A stretch of DNA of 14,746 bases, taken from positions 1 to 14,746 of the forward strand of contig JAIRLZ010000163.1 of the NCBI GenBank assembly GCA_031259035.1, in the 5' to 3' direction. The first letter of the stretch is position 1, and each line of letters opens with the position of its first letter. Below the pieces are notes generated by a model that was not told where the DNA came from, searched no databases, and was given only the letters and a program-made list of their open reading frames with translations. Shown one piece after another: positions 7,860 to 13,161 of this stretch. Made by a program: the position numbers and the translations under genes. This DNA is from Treponema sp. Its GTDB lineage: Bacteria > Spirochaetota > Spirochaetia > Treponematales > Breznakiellaceae.

Positions 7860-7898
7860 ATACTATATAATATAGCATATTTTAGGATTGAATACTAG
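7860..7898 (-). promoter_or_regulatory. Probable aroB promoter region (AT-rich)
   Basis: A strongly AT-rich stretch directly before the aroB ATG, containing overlapping TATATT and TATATA hexamers and the short symmetric CTATATAATATAG (7863-7875). TTCAAT stands 17 bases from TATATA on the minus strand, a weak -35 match. It follows the terminator of the upstream operon, so a promoter is expected here. The exact boxes are uncertain. Confidence 0.35.
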
Positions 7899-7932
7899 AA
7901 AAAAAACTGAGCGAGAGGGCGGCTTCACTCGC
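7899..7932 (-). terminator. Rho-independent terminator of the molybdenum-hydroxylase operon
   Basis: On the minus strand GCGAG (7932-7928) can pair with CTCGC (7915-7911) across 12 bases, followed by TCAG and eight T (7906-7899). It lies 30 bases after the FAD-subunit stop and just before the aroB promoter region. The stem is short, but the position and T tract fit. Confidence 0.62.
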
Positions 7933-7948
7933 GCCGCTGGCAAGCGGC
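7933..7948 (-). terminator. Second hairpin just upstream of the terminator
   Basis: GCCGCT and AGCGGC form a 6-bp stem with a 4-base loop, between the FAD-subunit stop (7963) and the T-tract terminator. It has no T tract of its own. It may strengthen termination or protect the mRNA 3' end. Confidence 0.45.
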
Positions 7949-7962
7949 TAAAGACGCCAGCC

Positions 7963-8802
7963 TCACGCCACCAGCACATCAAGACTTGTTGTAATGAACT
8001 TGAGCAGACTCGACCGAAAAAAGATGTCCTGATTCCCAACGCCTTCAAGATAGGCGTTCCAGCATTCGGTAAAACCAACCGCGTCTTTCCGGTCAAGGGG
8101 CAGCCGTTTCCCTATGAGGAGGCTTTCGGTGTTTTTATCACGCAACACTACATCGCCCGCAAACACGACGCGCAAACCGGTGAGCGTATTCTTCTCGCTG
8201 CGAACCAAGAAGACCGCGCCGCCGGCAGATTCGCCAGACTCATGGCGCTTGAATTTTTTGTATGCGGAATAATCCCACGGCTCAAGGGGGATGCGGATGC
8301 GGGTGAGCAGTTCCTGTTCGTTTAGGGCAAGGGATTCAGAAAGGGAAGAGAAACGGGAAGCGGCGATCCAGCGGGCGGACGCGGCGCAACGGAGTTCGTA
8401 AAGTGCGTCAAGCCCGATTAAAGGCGCGGAAGCGTCGAGCCTTCTTGCCTTATAACAGAGATTGCCGCCGATGGTCGCAATGTTGCGAACTTGGGATCCC
8501 GCGATAAGTTCAAGGCAACGGATAAACACTTCAGGCACGGCTTTTCCAAGGCGGATGATCTCATTCAACGTAACCATCGCTCCCAATTCAAGATAGCGTT
8601 CCGTGCGGGTGATGCGCCGCAGATCCGCAAGCTTGTCAAGGCACAGGATATTGTGCGGCAGGCGCGCGACCCGTCCCCCCTGACGCCGCATAATTTCCGT
8701 GCCGCCGGCAAACGGCGCCGCATCCGGGAATTTGCTCCACGTGGAAAAAAGTTCTCCGAAACTGGCCGGGAAAAACAATTGGTTGTTACGAGAAACGTCC
8801 AT
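7963..8802 (-). CDS. Xanthine-dehydrogenase-family FAD-binding subunit
   Basis: Middle (FAD) subunit of a molybdenum hydroxylase; passes electrons from the [2Fe-2S] subunit to an acceptor. With the ATG at 8802 it has 279 residues, normal for CoxM/XdhB-type subunits. The PCMH-type FAD motifs are FAGGTEIM near the start and NIATIGGNLCYK in the middle. The usual continuation after the second motif (an S/P-rich AD segment) is altered to ARRLDASAPLIGLDALYEL. The open frame reaches a TTG at 8829, but ATG 8802 starts at the natural family N-terminus, has a GAAGA-type upstream stretch and overlaps the [2Fe-2S] gene by only 17 bases. Last gene of the operon, followed by hairpins and a T-tract terminator. 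The substrate cannot be told from this subunit. Confidence 0.87.
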   Translation of the reverse strand: MDVSRNNQLFFPASFGELFSTWSKFPDAAPFAGGTEIMRRQGGRVARLPHNILCLDKLADLRRITRTERYLELGAMVTLNEIIRLGKAVPEVFIRCLELIAGSQVRNIATIGGNLCYKARRLDASAPLIGLDALYELRCAASARWIAASRFSSLSESLALNEQELLTRIRIPLEPWDYSAYKKFKRHESGESAGGAVFLVRSEKNTLTGLRVVFAGDVVLRDKNTESLLIGKRLPLDRKDAVGFTECWNAYLEGVGNQDIFFRSSLLKFITTSLDVLVA

Positions 8803-9271
8803 AGAGTCTTCTTTGCCGTATATCGGCAATCGCCGATACCGCGTTTATGAGCGATTCGGGTTCAGTACACCGGCATTTCAAGCCTTGAAATCCAAGCAAA
8901 ATTTCTTTGCGCGAGGGATGGGGAATTTTCGAGAGCAACATCTCAACCGCCAGAATTTTGCCGGTTTCGCAGTATCCGCAGGTTTCCACAGCAGCCTGAG
9001 AAAATCCCGTGATGATGTCCTCGTATTCGTTGTTTTGCGAGAATCCTTCTATAGTGATGACTTCGCTTCCATGTACGCGGAACGCGGGTATCAGGCATGA
9101 TTTGACAACTTCTCCGTTAAAAATAATCGAACAGGCGTCACACCTTCCGCAGAGACAACCGGCTTTCGCGCCCAAGAGCGAAAAGTCTCTGCGTAAAATG
9201 TCGATGAGCCTGATGTTCGCATCGACACGAACGACGACGTCTTCGCCGTTCAAAATGAAGCCTATGGTCAC
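8786..9271 (-). CDS. Xanthine-dehydrogenase-family [2Fe-2S] subunit
   Basis: Small iron-sulfur subunit (161 residues) that carries electrons from the molybdenum site to FAD. The plant-ferredoxin cluster ligands are C39, C44, C47 and C59, with one extra cysteine, C41. The second cluster uses C98, C101, C133 and C135 (CGYC and CRC). The usual QCG(F/Y)CTPGM stretch is here TCGYCETGK, so the glutamine before the first cysteine and the TPGM turn are both replaced. I place the start at the GTG (9271), which overlaps the preceding stop as GTGA and follows AAGGAGA (9278-9284) by 7 bases. A longer frame to 9550 runs through the Mo-subunit gene and lacks family similarity. The tight overlaps on both sides indicate coupled translation of the three subunits. 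Confidence 0.9.
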   Translation of the reverse strand: MTIGFILNGEDVVVRVDANIRLIDILRRDFSLLGAKAGCLCGRCDACSIIFNGEVVKSCLIPAFRVHGSEVITIEGFSQNNEYEDIITGFSQAAVETCGYCETGKILAVEMLLSKIPHPSRKEILLGFQGLKCRCTEPESLINAVSAIADIRQRRLYGRFS

Positions 9272-11382
9272 TTTTTGTCTCCTTGGACAGCAACCCAAAT
9301 GTCTTCCGGGCGCAACGGAATTTCCTCGAACACATGATCCAAAGACTGAGAAACAGCCTGCGCGTACGCCGCGGGAATCGTACAAAAGGGAATCTCTCCT
9401 ATGCCCTTTGGTTTGCTCGCCTTTTTCGCGCTTTCCAAAAAACTCACTGCTATGGGCGGGATGTCTATAGGAGAAGGGATGTCGTAGTTGTACATGAATT
9501 CGTCGCTGATCGCGCCGTCTATGTACGAAAGTTTTTCCCGTGAAGCCCAACCGAGCGCATGCATTGCGGATACAGCGACGGCTCGACGGGCGTGTTGTTC
9601 CGATAAAATGCGTCCTCCATCAATACAGAGCCAAATTCCCCGTATTTTTGGGATATATGTCGCCTGTTCGATCTCAATTTCCACTACGGCCGCGCCCCAG
9701 CTTATGGGTGAAAAGGCGTTTTTATCAACCGCGTATGTGCGAATAGACTGTGCGCTTCCACTCCATGCATGGATATTGGACGGCTTGACGCTCCGGCTTA
9801 TGACAAACGGAAGCGCCGCGCGCCCCCGCTCTTTTTTGAGCGCAAGACAACAACGCGCCGCGAGCCGCGTTATGACCGCAATAGTACGGGAAGCGCTTGA
9901 GGGGCCTGAGTCGGGCGCGGCGTCGGCGCTTTCGTTGTTCACGGTTACGGAATTTTCGTCTAAAGCCAGTATCTTTGCGGCAAGAAGCCGTACAACCCGC
10001 TCCCATGACCCGTTTGACGGCGCCGCAGAGGCGCGAATTTCCAACGTATCGTCTTCTTTGAGAGTCGCTTCGACCGTATAGTTCCCTTTATCCGCTCCTG
10101 AAGCGTGAAGAAAACCGCTTCCCTGATACGCCGCGGCTACGCCTATGCCCCGGAACGGCGCGGCGTTGTTTTCCCGTACGCGCTGTCTTAACAGTTCATA
10201 GGACGCCCATTTCCGCTTGTAATCGCTCATCGCCTCAACCGTTTCCATGACCGCATCCATATTACCCTGGTCTTGAATGGGGATGCCAATGGCAAGCCTT
10301 TTGTTTTTTCTTAAAAAGTGCCGCTTGCGCCATTCGGCGGGGTCTATGCGGAGCGTGTCCGCCACACGGGAAGCGTGGCGTTCCGCGGCAAAAAAGCCTT
10401 GGGCTAAACCAAAGCCCGAAAAAGGACCCTGTACCGGCACATTGGTTTGCGCGCACTTCGCCTTCATTGAAATAAACGGCGTTTGATAAAATCCCAATGC
10501 GCCGAGGCAGGTGTTGTCCACAATTTCATTCGTAAAAACACCCGCCGCGCCCAAGTCGGCGGCCACGGATATATCATTTCCCAAAAGATCGCCCTTCTCG
10601 TCCAGACTGCTGGTTATCCTGATTTCCGAGGCGTTGCGCTTGGGCGAAAAACGAAAATCTTCTTCACGGGTAAGGCAGAGCCGCGCCGGCTTGCCGGCGG
10701 CGAATGCCGCAAGCGCCGCATGGCAGCTTATCAGAGACGGATACCACAGCTTTCCGTCAAAGTGCATACTGGTATTGTAGAGGACAACCGTAATCATCTC
10801 AAGCGGGAGTTTCAACATTTTGCCCACAGAACGCCTCACGTGAAACGCCCATTGTGTCGCGGTATGGATGGTGATTTTACCTTGCGAGTCAATGGATGCC
10901 ACCGCTGCATGGGGCTCCGCGTACCAATGCTCCTGGACGCCGGTTCTGTACACACCCTGTACGGTCGTTTTCACCGTATCCGTTTTAAACGGAGCGCCCA
11001 AAAGGATGGTTCTTTCCGCGAGGACAACGCCGTCAAACGCGCTGGCGCCGCTGTTCGTAGAAAGGTTTGAAAATGAGGGCTTTTCTTCTTCACAGACGAT
11101 TTCGCATTGAGATGCGTATTTCTCTACTTCCACCTCATTCGGTCCCACAAGCAGGGCGACCGGCTCTCCTATATAGGAGAGCTTTTCCGCGAGAACCGGC
11201 GCCGGAAAATCGTCAATTTCGTTTACGCCGGGTATGTCGTTTGCGGTGACAAGCATATAGCTGGGAGGCATATTCGGCGGGCGGTTTATACTTTTTACCA
11301 CTCCTTTTGCGACAGGAGAACGAAGGGTAACGGCAAACCACCCGCCCTGCGGATAGATGTCAGTGACGAATTTTTGCGTCAT
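9268..11382 (-). CDS. Xanthine-dehydrogenase-family molybdopterin-binding subunit (diverged)
   Basis: Large catalytic subunit of a molybdenum hydroxylase, 704 residues from ATG 11382. Family signs in order: LRSPVAKG (21-28), YIGEPVALLVG (70-80), QEHWYAEPHAA (150-160), TQWAFHVR (176-183), LTREEDF (237-243), SGFGLAQG (322-329), SASRT (496-500), and KGIGEIP (659-665) holding the expected catalytic Glu. Several cofactor-contact motifs are weak: GGGFGGK reads SMHFDGK, the Arg of RGFG is Ser, and the GQG region reads PSNGS. The frame is open to a TTG at 11439, but that codon lies in the loop of a GC-rich hairpin; ATG 11382 is the better start, though it lacks a clear Shine-Dalgarno sequence. Electrons should pass to the overlapping [2Fe-2S] gene product. 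The substrate is unknown (purine, aldehyde or N-heterocycle). No cofactor-maturation gene is in the window. Confidence 0.85.
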   Translation of the reverse strand: MTQKFVTDIYPQGGWFAVTLRSPVAKGVVKSINRPPNMPPSYMLVTANDIPGVNEIDDFPAPVLAEKLSYIGEPVALLVGPNEVEVEKYASQCEIVCEEEKPSFSNLSTNSGASAFDGVVLAERTILLGAPFKTDTVKTTVQGVYRTGVQEHWYAEPHAAVASIDSQGKITIHTATQWAFHVRRSVGKMLKLPLEMITVVLYNTSMHFDGKLWYPSLISCHAALAAFAAGKPARLCLTREEDFRFSPKRNASEIRITSSLDEKGDLLGNDISVAADLGAAGVFTNEIVDNTCLGALGFYQTPFISMKAKCAQTNVPVQGPFSGFGLAQGFFAAERHASRVADTLRIDPAEWRKRHFLRKNKRLAIGIPIQDQGNMDAVMETVEAMSDYKRKWASYELLRQRVRENNAAPFRGIGVAAAYQGSGFLHASGADKGNYTVEATLKEDDTLEIRASAAPSNGSWERVVRLLAAKILALDENSVTVNNESADAAPDSGPSSASRTIAVITRLAARCCLALKKERGRAALPFVISRSVKPSNIHAWSGSAQSIRTYAVDKNAFSPISWGAAVVEIEIEQATYIPKIRGIWLCIDGGRILSEQHARRAVAVSAMHALGWASREKLSYIDGAISDEFMYNYDIPSPIDIPPIAVSFLESAKKASKPKGIGEIPFCTIPAAYAQAVSQSLDHVFEEIPLRPEDIWVAVQGDKK
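9278..9284 (-). promoter_or_regulatory. Ribosome binding site deciding the [2Fe-2S] subunit start
   Basis: AAGGAGA, 7 bases before the GTG at 9271, placed inside the 3' end of the Mo-subunit gene. It supports the GTGA overlap start over the longer frame reaching 9550. Confidence 0.8.
11163..11182. repeat. 20-base perfect palindrome inside the Mo-subunit gene
   Basis: GCTCTCC, TATATA and GGAGAGC give a self-complementary 20-mer with no spacer. It encodes LSYIGEP on the minus strand, a conserved part of the protein. On the plus strand it is followed by TTTT. Confidence 0.85.
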
Positions 11383-11412
11383 TCTACGCCGGGCATGTCG
11401 TTTAACGCCAAA

Positions 11413-11455
11413 CGCGCCGCGCCGCAATTCGCTCTGCAATCTGCGGCGCGGCGCG
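11413..11455. repeat. GC-rich inverted repeat, 14-bp perfect stem, between ECF gene and Mo-subunit gene
   Basis: Arms 11413-11426 and 11442-11455 are exact reverse complements made of CGCGCCG-type sequence; inside, ATT and AAT can add three pairs past a bulged C. It fills most of the 92-base gap between the ECF stop (11475) and the ATG at 11382. No T tract follows on either side, so I see a strong RNA hairpin rather than a standard terminator. Confidence 0.85.
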
Positions 11456-11474
11456 GCGGTTCACGCTGGATGCG

Positions 11475-12107
11475 TCACGAGCGATCATGGTCAATGTTCT
11501 TGCTGATTCGGGATTTCCCGCTTCCTCTGGGAATGCGCTTCCACAGGGTCGTCACAAGGAAGACAAGAATCGCGGAACCCGCCGCCTCAAGGCCGCCGTT
11601 TGCTACGGCCACCGGAATTATCACCTCCCACGGGAGAATCCCCAAAATTCCAAACCCGCAAAGAACCAGCGCCGTATTGACGATGCTCCCTATTATCGCG
11701 GCGGCGATTATGGCGGCGGATTCCAACGCCGGATTGACAGCGGCCGGTTTCACCGCCGGCGAGGGCTTCTTCAATTGCCCGCTGATGAGCGCGTAAACCA
11801 GCCACGCCACGGGACCAATCAGAATGCGCGGGACTATCGCAATAAAGGGATAGGTGGCAAACGCCATGTCTATGGGCGACGCCGCCATGAGCGCGGATTG
11901 AATGACGCTGAACACGCCAAACAAAAGCCCTATGAAAAATCCGGCGAAGGGACCTTCCAGAATCGCGCCTATAATGACCGGCGTCTGCAAGATGGTGATT
12001 GCCGCTCCGAAGGGAAAAACAATAAAACCCAGCCCAGTCGTCCCAAGCGCAATTACAAGCGCCGAGAGAACGCCGGTGACCGCTATGTTTTTTACCGTAA
12101 TACTCAT
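11475..12107 (-). CDS. ECF transporter S component (substrate-binding membrane subunit)
   Basis: Integral membrane protein of 210 residues, typical of ECF S components (PanT-like, PF12822 style). Hydrophobic segments lie near 7-30, 34-52, 54-74, 86-110, 128-150 and 157-187. The family pattern is visible in GVLSALVIAL (12-21), FPFGAAITILQTPVIIGAILEGP (31-53), PRILIGPVAWLVY (93-105) and VIIPVAVANGGLEAAGSAI (162-180). It would bind a vitamin or small metabolite and use shared EcfA/EcfT energising subunits, none of which is in this window, so it is of the group-II kind. ATG 12107 is the only possible start and has no Shine-Dalgarno site because the tRNA-Arg gene ends 2 bases before it. The ligand is unknown; the adjacent molybdenum hydroxylase genes hint at a heterocyclic compound, but that is only context. 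Confidence 0.82.
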   Translation of the reverse strand: MSITVKNIAVTGVLSALVIALGTTGLGFIVFPFGAAITILQTPVIIGAILEGPFAGFFIGLLFGVFSVIQSALMAASPIDMAFATYPFIAIVPRILIGPVAWLVYALISGQLKKPSPAVKPAAVNPALESAAIIAAAIIGSIVNTALVLCGFGILGILPWEVIIPVAVANGGLEAAGSAILVFLVTTLWKRIPRGSGKSRISKNIDHDRS

Positions 12108-12109
12108 AG

Positions 12110-12183
12110 CGTGACACGAGGGACTCGAACCCCCTACCTGCTGCTTAGAAGGCAGCTGCTCTATCCGGATGAGCTAGTGTCAC
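12110..12183 (-). tRNA. tRNA-Arg, anticodon UCU
   Basis: Full cloverleaf on the minus strand. Acceptor GTGACAC/GTGTCAC pairs over 7 bp; the D arm is GCTC-ATCCGGATA-GAGC; the anticodon arm is GCTGC-CTTCTAA-GCAGC with TCT at 34-36; the variable loop is AGGTA; the T arm is GGGGG-TTCGAGT-CCCTC with one G-U pair. The discriminator is G and CCA is not encoded. It reads AGA codons. The next start codon begins 2 bases after the discriminator. A short GGCG-GTTT-CGCC hairpin (12186-12197) precedes the 5' end. Confidence 0.96.
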
Positions 12184-12294
12184 AAGGCGAAACCGCCATC
12201 AACTTCGTCAATGCCAAACCATACTGGAGGACAGTTTAGACAATTTTTTTAATATAATCGGCGCCGCGCGGGTATTTCTTCACCGTACAAGCGG
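12184..12294. other. 111-base gap between jag and tRNA-Arg
   Basis: No gene is seen. It holds the small GGCG/CGCC hairpin at 12186-12197 and an AT-rich patch near 12242-12256. I found no convincing -35/-10 pair or T-tract terminator on the minus strand, so the tRNA may be transcribed from jag or from a promoter I cannot pick out. Confidence 0.5.
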
Positions 12295-13065
12295 TTACGC
12301 CTTGCCGCCTCGAAAATAAGCCCGCGTCGTCCGTTTATAAGCGCCTTCGTCCTCGCCTCTTGCGCCTCGAAAGTAAACCCGCACCTGTTTATAGGCGCCT
12401 TCACCCTCGCTCTTGGTTTCAACATCGGCAATATCGTTGAGCGTAGTGTGAATAAGACGGCGATCAAACGGATTCATGGGTTCAAGCAGAATGGAGTTTT
12501 TCGTTTCCCGCACCCGATCCGCGACGGTATAGGCGAGGCGCACCAGCGACTCTTCCCTGCGGATACGGTAGTTTTCACTGTCGAGGATCACCCGCACCTC
12601 TTCCCTGCCGAGCTTGCCCGCGTAAATGTTCACCAAAAGCTGCAAGGCGTCCAAGCTCTTGCCCTTTTTTCCGATTAAAATAGACGAATTCTCCGAATCA
12701 ATTTTAAGACCGATTTTATGATCTTCGCGGAATTGGACGCTTATCTTTCCCGGATACCCCATTTTTTCAATAAGGGTCTCCACAAATTTGATCAGCTTTT
12801 GTTCAAATTCAGTTTGGTCCGCAGGATCGCTGAAACCAGTTTGGCGATTTCCTTCACTTTCTTTTTCCCCCACACACGGAGCGGCGTCTTGCGCGCGCGC
12901 CGCCTGATTTGTATGGATTTTGATTTTTACAAATCCTTTTTTGAACAACCCGCCGCGTTGAATCTCAACGATTTCAACATCAAAAGCACCTTTTTCAAGT
13001 CCCAATTCCGCCGCAGCCCGATCTATAGCCTCTTTTTCAGTGCGGCCTTCAAATTCATACACCAT
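12295..13065 (-). CDS. jag: Jag/KhpB RNA-binding protein (Jag-N, KH, R3H)
   Basis: Cytoplasmic RNA-binding protein, partner gene of yidC in many bacteria. From ATG 13065 it has 256 residues. The Jag-N domain is residues 1-50 (YEFEGRTEKEAI...GFVKIKI), then a low-complexity linker to about 85, a KH domain at 88-163 with the GxxG loop in IGKKGKS (131-137), and an R3H domain at 164-232 with R202-x3-H206 and ending VYFRG. The C-terminus is unusual: SEGEGAYKQVRVYFRGA is repeated as GEDEGAYKRTTRAYFRGGKA, so the last R3H strand is duplicated. ATG 13065 follows GGGAG (13073-13077) by 7 bases; a longer TTG frame to 13104 lacks such a site. It lies 96 bases downstream of yidC. Confidence 0.93.
   Translation of the reverse strand: MVYEFEGRTEKEAIDRAAAELGLEKGAFDVEIVEIQRGGLFKKGFVKIKIHTNQAARAQDAAPCVGEKESEGNRQTGFSDPADQTEFEQKLIKFVETLIEKMGYPGKISVQFREDHKIGLKIDSENSSILIGKKGKSLDALQLLVNIYAGKLGREEVRVILDSENYRIRREESLVRLAYTVADRVRETKNSILLEPMNPFDRRLIHTTLNDIADVETKSEGEGAYKQVRVYFRGARGEDEGAYKRTTRAYFRGGKA
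12307..12414. repeat. Imperfect tandem duplication at the 3' end of jag
   Basis: Copies at about 12307-12360 and 12364-12414 align at a distance of 57 bases on one side and 54 on the other, a 3-base difference that keeps the frame. Blocks GCCTCGAAA, CCCGC, GTTTATA and GCGCCTTC are identical in both. The copies encode the two GAYK...YFRG units. Confidence 0.8.
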
Positions 13066-13161
13066 ATATTTTCTCCCGTAGGCGTTTCCCACCATATGTC
13101 CCAAGGGCGGCAGTTTTGGGAAAGCACCCTGTATTTTAAAACTTTCCTAAGAACGGATCGC
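13066..13161. other. 96-base gap between yidC and jag
   Basis: Apart from the jag ribosome binding site I see no gene, long hairpin or T-tract terminator here on the minus strand, which fits co-transcription of yidC and jag. Confidence 0.5.
13073..13077 (-). promoter_or_regulatory. Ribosome binding site deciding the jag start
   Basis: GGGAG, 7 bases before ATG 13065. The upstream alternatives, ATG 13095 and TTG 13104, have weaker or no such sites, and the Jag-N domain begins right after ATG 13065. Confidence 0.7.

Noticed and set aside
9272..9550. N-terminal extension of the [2Fe-2S] subunit to 9550
   Set aside because: The extension lies wholly inside the Mo-subunit gene in another frame, has no family match, and a GTG with a good ribosome binding site exists at 9271.
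11383..11439. TTG start for the Mo subunit at 11439
   Set aside because: The codon sits in the loop of a GC-rich hairpin, lacks a ribosome binding site, and the added residues are Arg-rich without family similarity.
12110..12183. tRNA-Arg as an integration site
   Set aside because: No integrase, no repeated tRNA 3' end and no mobile gene is present in the window.
11487..12239. 250-codon plus-strand open frame across the ECF gene and tRNA
   Set aside because: It runs through a clear tRNA gene and opposite a clear membrane protein, and its product is low-complexity and rich in Arg and Asn.
12227..12250. Possible plus-strand terminator (ACTG/CAGT stem before seven T)
   Set aside because: The stem has only four pairs, and no plus-strand gene lies upstream that would need it.
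13066..13104. TTG start for Jag at 13104
   Set aside because: The Jag-N domain starts at ATG 13065, which has GGGAG at the right distance.
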